Positions 24,334 to 31,565 of a DNA stretch of 32,627 nt are shown here, one piece after another. The position numbers and the translations under genes are program-made. The notes beneath the pieces were generated by a model that was given only the letters and a program-made list of their open reading frames with translations, did not search any database and was not told where the DNA came from. This stretch comes from Symbiodinium natans. Its lineage: Eukaryota; Sar; Dinophyceae; Suessiales; Symbiodiniaceae. The stretch lies in assembly GCA_905221605.1 (NCBI GenBank), contig CAJNDS010001137.1:1-32627 (forward strand), given 5' to 3'. Within the stretch, counting starts at the first letter, position 1. Each line of letters opens with the position of its first letter.

Positions 24334-27300
24334 GTACTGCAGAGGCACTGACTAATTACCACGCGAACGGGAGCTCCTTCATCCAGCATGCTCCTCTCAA
24401 CATCCTTTTGGCTTCAAGGGCTTTTTGCTTGCTTTGTAGAAGTTTTGGGCCAGCAGAAGCAGCAGGTGCTGGTTGTCCCCGCCATGGCCATGGAACTTGA
24501 GTACCGAAACACCTTCATCGACGTGAAGGAGGAGTTCGAGGACATGGAACTCATGCCCAGCAGGGCGCGGGCACAGAGCGCGCCGCCGGGGCGCGTGCGC
24601 CGCAACAGCTTCAGCCTGGAGGCTGCCAGCGAGGAGGACGCCATGCGCAGCTACGTGGGCACTCTCTCCCAGAAGACCGCGGACCTCACGAAGAAGCTCC
24701 AGCAGGACGAGACGCCCAGCACAGCATGCGGCTCCAGCCCCAGCAGCACCATGAGCTCGGATGCACTGGACTTTGCAGACAGCCCTGTTGGCCAAGAGGG
24801 CCCGGAGCACGTATCCGTCTTGGCAGAGTTCTTCCCGCTGCTGTCCAGCCAGGGCAGCCTTGCGCACCCGGAGGTGTGCCGGCGCCCCTGCATCTACTTC
24901 ATCGCGGGGCATTGTGAGAACGGCCGTGGGTGTGCCTACTGCCACATGGAGCACACGGAGAAGACGCCCAAGCTCGACAAGAGGCAGCGCACCATCATCC
25001 AAGGCCTTAGCCGGCCACAGTTGCTGGAGCTGGTGATGCACTTCTGCCACATCAAAGCCGAGCAGGCGGGCTTCCTCGAAGAGGCCAGGGAGATTTTGGG
25101 GCTACTGGCCCAGGAGTCCGCAGGTGCACGGCCTTTGGGCCAGGTCGTGGCGGACCGCGACCTCCGCAACCTCCACAAGACACTCATGCGGATGAACTTC
25201 TCCAACTTGATCGGCCTGGTGACGCACCAGTCCGCCAACCGAGTGGGGAACGCCACGCCGAGCGCCGACCTCCTGGCCGCGTCCTTGGAGCGACTCCGCC
25301 TGCACTTCCTGCCGGCCCACGCATGAGTCGAAGGGCCTGCCATCCCTTTTAGTTTATAAGTGAACTTCGAAGTGTGGCATTGCGGCGGACCTTTCCCAGA
25401 GGGTAGTGAGGCTTCGCCAGGTGTGCTGCAACGTGCAAGCTGTCGGCATGTATGTATGAAGGCATCCTGACAGATCTTATAAGTCTCACGGTATGATACA
25501 TCGTAACCAGTCGGTCTAGATCATAGTCCTCTTTCTTGTAGCGGTCATTTCCACCGACAACTGCATTTTTTGTTTCGCTTGCTGCTAATCCTGTGGCGGC
25601 TGGGCGGTCATGGTGGATCCATGGCTGCTGTGAGGCCACAGAACTGCGGCAGTCACGGCCCTGGACTTCCCATGCGTATACAATCTTGCACTACAACCCT
25701 ATGCAGTATAGCCAGCCTTTCATATGGTTTTTCCAGACTATGATTCTGTAGTATATAACAATGCAACGGGCCAGGGCCCGTGACCGGTACGGTCGTACCA
25801 TGTTGTGCCCATGGTCCGGGGATGCCGGTGCTTTGGGTACTGCATGGTACGCCAGATATTCTTCCGTTGATGTCTCTTGCTTTTCAAGTATGCCTCCCAC
25901 TGCAGCAGCAACTTGCGCAGGGAGCACGTTCTTTCAACCATGTTGCATGTAGTAGCGCAGCGATTTGAATTTGCGCGTCAGCCTCGGACCAACGTCCTTC
26001 CGAGAACCCTGTGGAGAATCATGCCGTATTGTTTCCAGCCTGGCTCGGCCAATGGTCATGAGGCTGGTAAGACGAGTTTGATCCCGCAGGTGCTGGCACG
26101 CGGAGAACTTCTTGGCTTTCCTCTATACGTTCCATGGATGCACGCATGCCTTCAGGCAAAAACGACGATCAAAGCAGCATCTGCGCATGAGTAAAGGTTC
26201 TGCGTAGCCAGTGACTACCACGCGAACGGGAGCTGCTTCATCCAGCATGCTCCTCTCAACATCCTTTTGGCTTCAAGGGTTGTTTGCTTGCTTTGTAGAA
26301 GTTTTGTGCCGGCAGAAGCAGCAGGTGCTGGTTGTCCCCGCCATGGCCATGGAACTTGAGTACCGAAACACCTTCATCGACGTGAAGGAGGAGTTCGAGG
26401 ACATGGAACTCATGCCCAGCAGGGCGCGGGCACAGAGCGCGCCGCCGGGGCGCGTGCGCCGCAACAGCTTCAGCCTGGAGGCTGCCAGCGAGGAGGATGC
26501 CATGCGCAGCTACGTGGGCACTCTCTCCCAGAAGACCGCGGACCTCACGAAGAAGCTCCAGCAGGACGAGACGCCCAGCACAGCATGCGGCTCCAGCCCC
26601 AGCAGCACCATGAGCTCGGATGCACTGGACTTTGCAGACAGCCCTGTTGGCCAAGAGGGCCCGGAGCACGTATCCGTCTTGGCAGAGTTCTTCCCGCTGC
26701 TGTCCAGCCAGGGCAGCCTTGCGCACCCGGAGGTGTGCCGGCGCCCCTGCATCTACTTCATCGCGGGGCATTGTGAGAACGGCCGTGGGTGTGCCTACTG
26801 CCACATGGAGCACACGGAGAAGACGCCCAAGCTCGACAAGAGGCAGCGCACCATCATCCAAGGCCTTAGCCGGCCACAGTTGCTGGAGCTGGTGATGCAC
26901 TTCTGCCACATCAAAGCCGAGCAGGCGGGCTTCCTCGAAGAGGCCAGGGAGATTTTGGGGCTACTGGCCCAGGAGTCCGCAGGTGCACGGCCTTTGGCCC
27001 AGGTCGTGGCGGACCGCGACCTCCGCAACCTCCACAAGACACTCATGCGGATGAACTTCTCCAACTTGATCGGCCTGGTGACGCACCAGTCCGCCAACCG
27101 AGTGGGGAACGCCACGCCGAGCGCCGACCTCCTGGCCGCGTCCTTGGAGCGACTCCGCCTGCACTTCCTGCCGGCCCGCGCATGAGTCGAGGGCCTGCAA
27201 TATTTTTGTTGTGTTTAAATTTAAGTCACGTTTGAAGTGCTACATGCTGGCCGGCCTTTCCCAAGAGGCTAGTGAAGGCTTGGCCAAGTGTGCTGCAACG

Positions 27301-28520
27301 CGCTCATAAGCTTGTCGGGCATCCCGCCAGGCCTTACCATTGTTTGGGACTGCTCACAGGTACACTTTTTTTTGCTCTCGTTAATTCAGCAGATTCAATG
27401 AGTCTATATTCAAGCCAGTTTTTTTAAAAAATGCGGGCAGGCCCGACACCGACCTCAGAGCACTTTTCTTGTATCGCTTGCTGCTGATCCGAATGGCTCT
27501 CGTGGCTGAGTGCCGTGGGGATCCATGGGATCGGCGTGCCAGTCACGGCCCTCAACTCCCCCAGCCCACTCCCCAATGCCATGGACTATCTGGAGTCAGT
27601 TGGGGTTTTGACGAACATAAGGGGGATCCGCTGATATATCTACATACAGTATATGTATATATATATATATAGGCCCCCCCTCCCCCCAAACATGGTACTT
27701 CTACAGCCTTTTGAGGTTTGACTGGCCCAACGTGCCAGGCCCTTGACTGGTAGGTTTTGCCGCCGTGCCCGTGGTCCGGAGATGCCGGTGCCTTGGGTAC
27801 TTGGCGACATTTTGTTTTTCTTGACGGGTTCCAGGAGTTTATCAACGACGCCTCCCGCTGCAGCAGCAACACGTTATGCGCAGGGAGCCTCGTACTTTCA
27901 AGCACGCCGCTTGCGGAGCAACGCGGCAATGTCAGACATCTGCCTCGGGCCCATGACCTATCAAAGGAGACCAAAAGGGACCGTCTAGGGTTTAGGGTTT
28001 AGGGTTTAGGGTTTAGAGTTTAGGGTTTGGGGTTTGGGGTTTGGGGCTTGGGGTTTAGGCTTTATATAGGGCGTGGGGTTTGCTAGGCTTTAGGCGCTGA
28101 TGATGCGAGTCTTGAGCAGCCTCATGCAATGCCGATTCCTGGGAGGAGACAAAAAGTCGAACCCCCAAATAGTACCCCATACTACTATTGGGTCATTCTT
28201 GGGAACCTCTAAGGGTATCTACTTTTTGGATCCCCTGAGGGGGGTCTGGGAAACCAGGTCAACATGACTGACGACCTTTAGCTCGGACCCGAAGTTTTTT
28301 TGCCTGTCTCCGTTGACAAGAACGTAATACCAAGCGCAGATAAACTTACTGTTGGCTCGCAGGGAATGCGGGAATTAGGGGCCTAGAAATACCCTAAACC
28401 CTATAAACCCGAAACCCTACACCATTCCCTACTAACCAACAGGAAGTAAATGATGACGGCGCAGACCCAGAGTTCGTTCTTCACGTTCATCAACCCGTGC
28501 CACAATTAGCTACAAATTGA
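20358..28520 (+). CDS. Model F: possible host gene of the CCCH array
   Basis: Exon 20358-20475 enters after GGCTCTAG and is convincingly coding (EVDCDTFARAVISVVNSLL). It ends in phase 1 at GCA|GTATGA and no downstream partner exists before the CCCH array. After the array, 28094-28155 (after CTTTAG; fragment DDASLEQPHAMPIPGRRQK) fits phase 1 in and phase 0 out, and 28443-28520 (after CTAACCAACAG; fragment EVNDDGADPEFVLHVHQP) fits phase 0 and ends in TGA. This would place the CCCH array inside an intron. Agreement of two phases by chance is quite possible. In 28094-28155 another frame has higher third-position GC. The first and last exons may belong to separate genes. Confidence 0.22.
20517..20557 (+). 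promoter_or_regulatory. Putative trans-splice acceptor and leader, CCCH copy 1
   Basis: GCTTGCTTTGTAG ends at 20530, 27 bases before the ATG. The same motif precedes the other three copies. Nuclear mRNAs of dinoflagellates receive a spliced leader at an AG acceptor, and each gene of a tandem array can be matured this way. Compared with copies 2-4 the leader here is shorter, having lost much of the CAGCAG-rich stretch. The acceptor role is inferred. Confidence 0.5.
20558..21403 (+). CDS. CCCH zinc-finger protein, array copy 1
   Basis: Single-exon gene of 281 residues, probably an RNA-binding protein. The finger is C-x7-C-x5-C-x3-H at about residues 135-153 (core CIYFIAGHC, then CAYCH). A basic segment follows (KTPKLDKRQR), then a helical leucine-rich C-terminal half. 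Near the N-terminus, RVRRNSFS looks like a basophilic-kinase site. I start at the ATG at 20558 because all four copies begin MAMELEYR there; a GTG 18 bases upstream is in frame but falls in a segment not conserved between copies. Third positions are mostly G or C. This is the most divergent copy: Ser instead of Phe at residue 18, Gln for Glu in HIKAQQ, Arg for Gly in EILRLL, one missing Ser and two added Ala. The family is one I associate with dinoflagellates, but the RNA target is unknown. Confidence 0.88.
   Translation: MAMELEYRNTFIDVKEESEDMELMPSRARAQSAPPGRVRRNSFSLEAASEEDAMRSYVGTLSQKTADLTKKLQQDETPSTACGSSPSTMSSDALDFADSPVGQGGPEHASVLAEFFPLLSSQGSLAHPEVCRRPCIYFIAGHCENGRGCAYCHMEHTEKTPKLDKRQRTIIQGLSRPQLLELVMHFCHIKAQQAGFLEEAREILRLLAQESAGARPLAQVVADRDLRNLHKTLMRMNFSNLIGLVTHQSANRVGNATPSAADLLVASLERLRLHFLPAARA
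21404..22494. other. CCCH array spacer 1-2
   Basis: No gene seen. Homologous to the next two spacers in blocks: a 3'-flank block with a CGTGCGGCAACGCGC-like segment, a CCGGTACGGTCGTGCC block followed by GGGGATGCCGGTGCTTTGGG, a CTGCAGCAGCAACACC block, and the conserved hairpin at 22227-22265. Short open frames here are shared with the other spacers, but most differences between spacers would change amino acids, so they do not look like constrained coding sequence. Promoter elements cannot be pointed to. Confidence 0.6.
22227..22265. other. Conserved hairpin in CCCH spacer 1-2
   Basis: Perfect 10-base inverted arms TTTCCAGCCT and AGGCTGGAAA around a 19-base loop. The 7-base core CCAGCCT/AGGCTGG is also present at 24145-24177 and 26035-26067 in the next two spacers, with loop changes but no stem-core changes. 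Function unknown; it could be a structured RNA element, a regulatory site or chance. Confidence 0.45.
22495..22552 (+). promoter_or_regulatory. Putative trans-splice acceptor and leader, CCCH copy 2
   Basis: TTGCTTGCTTTGTAG ends at 22508, 44 bases before the ATG. The upstream stretch GGCTTCAAGGGCTTTTTGC is conserved in copies 2-4. A second cluster of AG dinucleotides (CCAGCAGAAGCAGCAG) lies between this acceptor and the ATG and could be used as alternative acceptors. Confidence 0.45.
22553..23384 (+). pseudogene. CCCH zinc-finger gene, array copy 2, frameshifted
   Basis: Homologous to the other three copies over its whole length, but 2 bases are missing from the CT run in the codons for GTLSQK (near 22731-22738). 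The first ~61 codons read MAMELEYR...YVGT. After that the original frame continues as unrelated sequence to a stop at 22975, while the rest of the family protein, with an intact C-x7-C-x5-C-x3-H finger, resumes in another frame and ends at 23384. A second, in-frame 9-base deletion removes Gln-Gly-Ser just before the finger; it lies between short CAGC direct repeats, as expected for slippage. Most likely a recent pseudogene. A downstream Met in the second frame (22818) could make a finger-containing protein of about 188 residues if translated. Confidence 0.85.
24145..24177. other. Conserved hairpin in CCCH spacer 2-3
   Basis: Seven-base perfect stem CCAGCCT/AGGCTGG with a 19-base loop identical to that of spacer 1-2. 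Outside the core the stem no longer extends, because GGAAA has become GGTAT. Confidence 0.4.
24301..24332. repeat. TA/GA compound microsatellite in spacer 2-3
   Basis: A run of TA followed by a run of GA, absent from the homologous positions in spacers 1-2 and 3-4. A copy-specific expansion. Confidence 0.8.
24426..24483 (+). promoter_or_regulatory. Putative trans-splice acceptor and leader, CCCH copy 3
   Basis: TTGCTTGCTTTGTAG ends at 24439, again exactly 44 bases before the ATG. Conservation of this spacing in copies 2, 3 and 4 supports a common 5' end for their transcripts, but it may also simply reflect recent duplication. Confidence 0.45.
24484..25326 (+). CDS. CCCH zinc-finger protein, array copy 3
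   Basis: Intact single-exon gene of 280 residues. The finger cysteines are at 136, 144 and 150 with His154; the RVRRNS site is around 37-42. It differs from copy 4 at only two residues I can see: Gly for Ala in RPLGQVV and His for Arg in the C-terminal PAHA. It shares QEGPEHV with copy 4, where copies 1 and 2 have QGGPEHA, so 3 and 4 are the closest pair. An open frame extends 32 codons upstream of the ATG, but that stretch contains the conserved TTGCTTTGTAG acceptor and is probably removed by trans-splicing. About 44 bases of leader would remain between acceptor and ATG. Confidence 0.9.
   Translation: MAMELEYRNTFIDVKEEFEDMELMPSRARAQSAPPGRVRRNSFSLEAASEEDAMRSYVGTLSQKTADLTKKLQQDETPSTACGSSPSSTMSSDALDFADSPVGQEGPEHVSVLAEFFPLLSSQGSLAHPEVCRRPCIYFIAGHCENGRGCAYCHMEHTEKTPKLDKRQRTIIQGLSRPQLLELVMHFCHIKAEQAGFLEEAREILGLLAQESAGARPLGQVVADRDLRNLHKTLMRMNFSNLIGLVTHQSANRVGNATPSADLLAASLERLRLHFLPAHA
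25327..26284. other. CCCH array spacer 3-4
   Basis: No gene seen. Shortest of the three full spacers. It contains the GGTACG/CGTACC inverted pair (about 25786-25799), the CTGCAGCAGCAACTTGCGC block and the hairpin at 26035-26067. Compared with spacer 2-3 it lacks the TA/GA microsatellite and has lost part of the segment before GACTACCACGCGAACGGG. Confidence 0.6.
26035..26067. other. Conserved hairpin in CCCH spacer 3-4
   Basis: The same seven-base stem, with one G-to-A change in the loop (GGTCATG for GGTCGTG). Confidence 0.4.
26285..26342 (+). promoter_or_regulatory. Putative trans-splice acceptor and leader, CCCH copy 4
   Basis: TTGCTTGCTTTGTAG ends at 26298, 44 bases before the ATG. Single-base changes relative to copies 2 and 3 fall on either side of the motif, which is itself unchanged. 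Confidence 0.45.
26343..27185 (+). CDS. CCCH zinc-finger protein, array copy 4
   Basis: Intact single-exon gene of 280 residues, the last full copy. Order of elements: acidic N-terminus (VKEEFEDMEL), basic RARAQSAPPGRVRRNS region, Ser/Thr-rich linker, C-x7-C-x5-C-x3-H finger at 136-154, basic KLDKRQR segment, then predicted helices rich in Leu, Glu and Ala to the C-terminal LHFLPARA. I choose the ATG at 26343 because it is shared by all copies; the in-frame upstream extension of 44 codons crosses the conserved splice acceptor and is not preserved in copy 1. Downstream, spacer homology continues to about 27930 and then ends in telomere-like repeats, so no fifth gene follows. Confidence 0.9.
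   Translation: MAMELEYRNTFIDVKEEFEDMELMPSRARAQSAPPGRVRRNSFSLEAASEEDAMRSYVGTLSQKTADLTKKLQQDETPSTACGSSPSSTMSSDALDFADSPVGQEGPEHVSVLAEFFPLLSSQGSLAHPEVCRRPCIYFIAGHCENGRGCAYCHMEHTEKTPKLDKRQRTIIQGLSRPQLLELVMHFCHIKAEQAGFLEEAREILGLLAQESAGARPLAQVVADRDLRNLHKTLMRMNFSNLIGLVTHQSANRVGNATPSADLLAASLERLRLHFLPARA
27186..27986. other. Partial fifth spacer after CCCH copy 4
   Basis: No gene seen. Recognisable spacer blocks occur in the right order: the GGCCGGCCTTTCCCAAGAGG and TGTGCTGCAACGCGC blocks, then GGAGATGCCGGTGCCTTGGG, then CTGCAGCAGCAACACG with GCGCAGGGAGC. Similarity stops near 27930, before the conserved hairpin and before any gene, and a TTTAGGG tract begins at 27987. It is more diverged than the internal spacers and includes a short TA microsatellite near 27652-27672. 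Confidence 0.6.
27987..28050. repeat. TTTAGGG/TTTGGGG tract at right edge of the CCCH array
   Basis: Begins as spacer homology ends. Five TTTAGGG units, then TTTGGGG variants. Confidence 0.93.
28443..28520 (+). CDS. Terminal exon candidate
   Basis: Begins after CTACTAACCAACAG, an acceptor with a branch-site-like CTAAC, and runs 25 codons (DDGADPEFVLHVHQPVPQL) to TGA. Other frames stop within three codons. A CCCTAAA tract lies upstream. Confidence 0.4.
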   Translation, partial: EVNDDGADPEFVLHVHQPVPQLATN

Positions 28521-28648
28521 GTCTAGTTCCTAGGATTCCTAGCTTAACCCTAACGGCTGGACCCTAAGTTCTAGGGTTTAGGGTTTAGGGTTTAGGGTTT
28601 AGGGTTTAGGGTTCTAAGCCCTAAACCCTACACCCCTGCACCGCCTAG

Positions 28649-28727
28649 ACAAGCTCGGTGAATCCTTCCAGCTTCCCATGGGATCGGTGCTTGGTTCGCC
28701 ACGGAGATGCGCCCCAGTCGCAACTCT
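28649..28727 (+). CDS. Exon-like segment
   Basis: After CACCGCCTAG, reads KLGESFQLPMGSVLGSPRRC and ends CT|GTTTTTAG. Phase 1 in, phase 2 out. CCCTAAA units precede it. Confidence 0.35.
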
Positions 28728-29396
28728 GTTTTTAGGGATTTGAGGGATGTTCAGGTATGTTACGGTTTCGGGTTTAGGTAGGGCTTAGGGATGTTTATAG
28801 GGATGTTTAGGGATGCCTATAGGGATGTTGATAGGGATGTTTAGGGATGTTTAGGGCGTGAGGGGTCGATCTTTTTGAGCAGGCTGCAGGGCCGGGGTCG
28901 TCAAGGCTTTTTTGGGCCTTCAGACCTTAAGCCTACATAGGGTTGCGGGCCTGTAGGGCTTATAGGGTTTGGGGCTTGAGGGTGTTGGTTTTGGGTATAG
29001 GGTTTAGGCTTTAGGGTTTTGGGTTTAGGGTTTTGGGTTTAGGGTAGAAGGTCTCGGATCCAATAGACATAGGGCCTTGGCGCTGCCGCTGCAGGATCGG
29101 TTTAGTGTTCAGGGTTTCGGGTTTCGGGTTTAGGGTTTAGGGTTTAGGGTTTAGGGGTGTACGGGGATATTCAACCTCCCTGAAGACGATTAGACCCGAG
29201 CCCCTAAATCCCGAAAACCTCAAAGGCCCCAGAGCCCGATTCCAAAAGAAAAGCCTCCAGTAGCTGACCTTGAAGCACCCCATGCACCCTAATCCCTAAA
29301 CCCTAAACCCTAAACCCTAAACCTTAAACCCTATAAACCCTGAGCCCGAAACCCAAATGCCCAAAATCCACTGAAACCCTGACCCCTGAACTGCAG
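28728..29396. other. Repeat-rich region, no firm gene
   Basis: An array of GGGATGTTTA units near 28742-28858 (GGGATGTTTATA, GGGATGCCTATA, GGGATGTTGATA) and several TTTAGGG and CCCTAAA tracts. A very short exon-like piece, ALALPLQD, lies between CATAG and GTTTAG at about 29077-29102. Confidence 0.5.
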
Positions 29397-29459
29397 CCTA
29401 GGCTTGTGCTGTCGGTCGTGGTGGCTTCCATCCACCTGGCCATCCGCTCAGTCTCCTAA
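29397..29459 (+). CDS. Terminal exon candidate, hydrophobic
   Basis: After AACTGCAG, 20 codons (RLVLSVVVASIHLAIRSVS) and TAA. The hydrophobic run could be part of a membrane segment. The stop codon merges into the following CCTAATCCCTAAA tract. Confidence 0.3.
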   Translation, partial: PRLVLSVVVASIHLAIRSVS

Positions 29460-30046
29460 TCCCTAAACCCTAAACCCTCAACCCTAAACCCTAAACCCTA
29501 AACCCTAAACCCTAAACCCAAAAGTTCTAAACCCAACTGGCGGAGTTCTTGAAGGATCCCAAAACCCAGAATTGCTTAGTAGCTGAGTAGATAACCTTTA
29601 ACCTTTTGGTGTTTATGCAGTCCTACCAGAATTCGAAGGTTAAGCTCTTTCGGGCCAGGGTACTCAGCAAATAGGATTGTGGGAGAGTCCTGACATCTTA
29701 CTCAGGAACCTAGTGTTCTTCGTTCGTAGAATGCTCAGCAGCATCTTTTCTTTGCAAGGGTCTTTTGCCTGACCAGAAGGAAAAACTATATACAGTTTGG
29801 GCATTCTCGGTTTTTTTTTGTGTACATGCTATGCCTATGCTGCCACGGTAACCCAAGCTAAGTTGCTGAACCCTAAAGCCTAAAACCCGAAAACCCCAAA
29901 ATCCTACACCCTGAATCCCTCAAGCTCTAATTTTAGATTCCGGGTTTTAAACCCGGAATCCCTTAAACCCTCAACCCCTAAACCCTAAAACCCTGAAGTT
30001 TAACCCTGTTTAAAGTTGGCCGCCCCCCCCCCCCCCCCCCGCCCGC

Positions 30047-30273
30047 CCCTGCTGCCACCTGAACAGTCGAGGCTGGATTTGTCCCTGGTGAGACGCTCCT
30101 GGGGGTTTATGTGGTAATTTGATAGGGAGGAGTTTAGATAAGTTTAAGAGGGGCAGCGATGCCCCGCAATCTTTGTAAACGGCGCACCACGTGGAATTTT
30201 CTTACGGCGCCCGGACGATTTGCCAGTATTCAGGATCCCACGCACCCCCAAACAGTCAGGGTGTCCTGAATAA
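30047..30273 (+). CDS. Two-exon 3' end of a gene
   Basis: Exon ending at 30087 (LLPPEQSRLDLSL; start uncertain, near the poly-C run) has a canonical CTG|GTGAGA donor in phase 0. A 69-base non-telomeric intron (30088-30156) ends GGGGCAG. Exon 30157-30273 begins in phase 0 and reads CPAIFVNGAPRGIFLRRPDD and on to TAA. Product not recognised. Confidence 0.4.
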
Positions 30274-30332
30274 CTCAGCCAAATTGACTTTGTAGAGGAG
30301 CTAAACCCTAAACCCTAAACGCCACCAACCAG

Positions 30333-30425
30333 GGTCCAACATTACTTGGCCGAAACAAGAGAGGCCGGGGCGCAGTTCCGAGACCTGATCATCGAAGCCG
30401 CTACTAACCCGCACTATATCTGCCT
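30333..30425 (+). CDS. Clean exon between CCCTAAA and TTTAGGG tracts
   Basis: Enters after CACCAACCAG, itself directly after CCCTAAA units, and leaves at CT|GTTTAGGG, where the donor is the first repeat unit. Thirty codons read VQHYLAETREAGAQFRDLII and on. Phase 2 in and out. Amino-acid make-up is typical of a folded helix-rich protein; family unknown. Confidence 0.45.
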
Positions 30426-31565
30426 GTTTAGGGTTTAGGGTTTAGGGTTTATAGGGTTTAGGGTTCAGGGCCCGTGTGTCCCTTTGTGCGTAGGAGCTTT
30501 GGGGGTTGGGGGTTTAGGATCGGAGGTTTGGGATTGGCGGGGCGTTTTGCTTTAGGGCCAGGGTTCGGCTGCTTGTGTTAAAAGGGTTTAGGGTTTAGGG
30601 TTTAGGGTTTGGGGTTTGGGGTTTAGATTTTTTTTGGGCTGTTGCCCTTCAACTGTGTGTTTTTTGCAGTTTAGGTTAGGGCGGTTCGGGTTGTTATTGT
30701 TTTTAACAACTAAACCCGGAGCCTTACAGCTAAACTCGAAAGGGAAAGGGGGGGGGTCTAAACCCTAAACCCTAAACCCTAAACCCTAAACCCTAAACCC
30801 GGCAGGGATGTCAGGTTGCTTGAAGTTCCTGAAGCCCTAACCCATCAGCGTTAATCCCCTAACATCCCTTCACTTAAACCGATTGCCCCGGTGCTTTTTG
30901 CAGGGTGGGGCCCTGTTAAGGAAGAGGGCTTAAGGTTTAGGGTTAGGGTTTAGGGTTTAGGGTTTAGGGTTTAGGGTTTAGGGTTTAGGGTTTAGGGTTT
31001 AGGGTGTAGGGTGTAGGGTGTAGGGTGTAGGGTGTAGGGTGTAGGGTGTAGGGTGTAGGGTTTGGGTTTAGGGCACACACAGCTCTCTTTTTGTTTGCTT
31101 GTTTCCAGGTTAGTCCTGAGCCTTAAACCCCTTCAAGCCCTAAACCCTAAACCCTAAAGCCTAAACCCTAAACCCTACACCCAGGAAGCTCCTGAAGCCT
31201 AAACCCCCAAACCCACCGAGCCTCGCCCTAAACCCCAAACCCTATCGGCCACCCTCAGCCCTACACCCTCTACCTTGAACCCTCAACCCTGTGACCTCGT
31301 ACGTCTGAATCCCCATCAACCCTACAATATAAGCCCTTATACACCCTGTAAACACCCTAAACCTTATAACCCTAAGCCCCAAAACCCGAAACCCCAGACC
31401 CTAAACCCAAAACCCTATAGCCCTACAACCCTATAACCCCACAACCCTAAACCCTAAACCCTAAACCCTAAACCTTATAACTCTAAACCCCAAACCCTAA
31501 ACCCCAAACCCTAAACCCTAAACCCTAAACCCTATAACCCTATAACCCTAAACCTTAAGCGCCAG
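30426..31565. other. Repeat-dominated region, no firm gene
   Basis: TTTAGGG tracts near 30426-30460, 30584-30620 and 30940-31075, then long degenerate CCCTAAA, CCCTATAA and CCCCAAA sequence from 31130 to 31560. No convincing exon seen. Confidence 0.6.
31005..31060. repeat. Homogeneous TGTAGGG block in a TTTAGGG tract
   Basis: Eight consecutive TGTAGGG units directly following TTTAGGG units. Each contains a GT and an AG in the same relative place as TTTAGGG. Confidence 0.95.

Larger units (their letters stand above)
23385..24425. other. CCCH array spacer 2-3
   Basis: No gene seen. Same blocks as the other spacers. It differs by an inserted or expanded microsatellite at 24301-24332 just ahead of GGTACTGCAGAGGCACTGAC, at a place where spacer 1-2 has only AAGTATATAGG. 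The 3' flank of copy 2 contains two adjacent TCTTATAAG elements (near 23519-23538); copy 3 has one. Confidence 0.6.
20517..27950 (+). repeat. Tandem CCCH gene array (4 units plus a truncated fifth)
   Basis: Head-to-tail units of roughly 2.0, 1.93 and 1.86 kb measured from ATG to ATG, each a single-exon gene plus a homologous spacer. Coding parts are far more alike than spacers, which differ by many substitutions, small indels and one microsatellite. Shared changes suggest that copies 3 and 4 are youngest, then 2, then 1. No TTTAGGG or CCCTAAA tracts lie inside the array, in sharp contrast to both flanks. Confidence 0.9.

Noticed and set aside
25877-26194. 105-codon frame in spacer 3-4 with counterparts in the other spacers
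   Set aside because: Nearly every difference between the spacer copies would change an amino acid, and frames and ends differ, so there is no sign of coding constraint.
26211-26342. 44-codon N-terminal extension of CCCH copy 4 (and 32 codons in copy 3)
   Set aside because: Crosses the conserved acceptor motif, is not preserved in copy 1, and all copies share an ATG at MAMELEYR.
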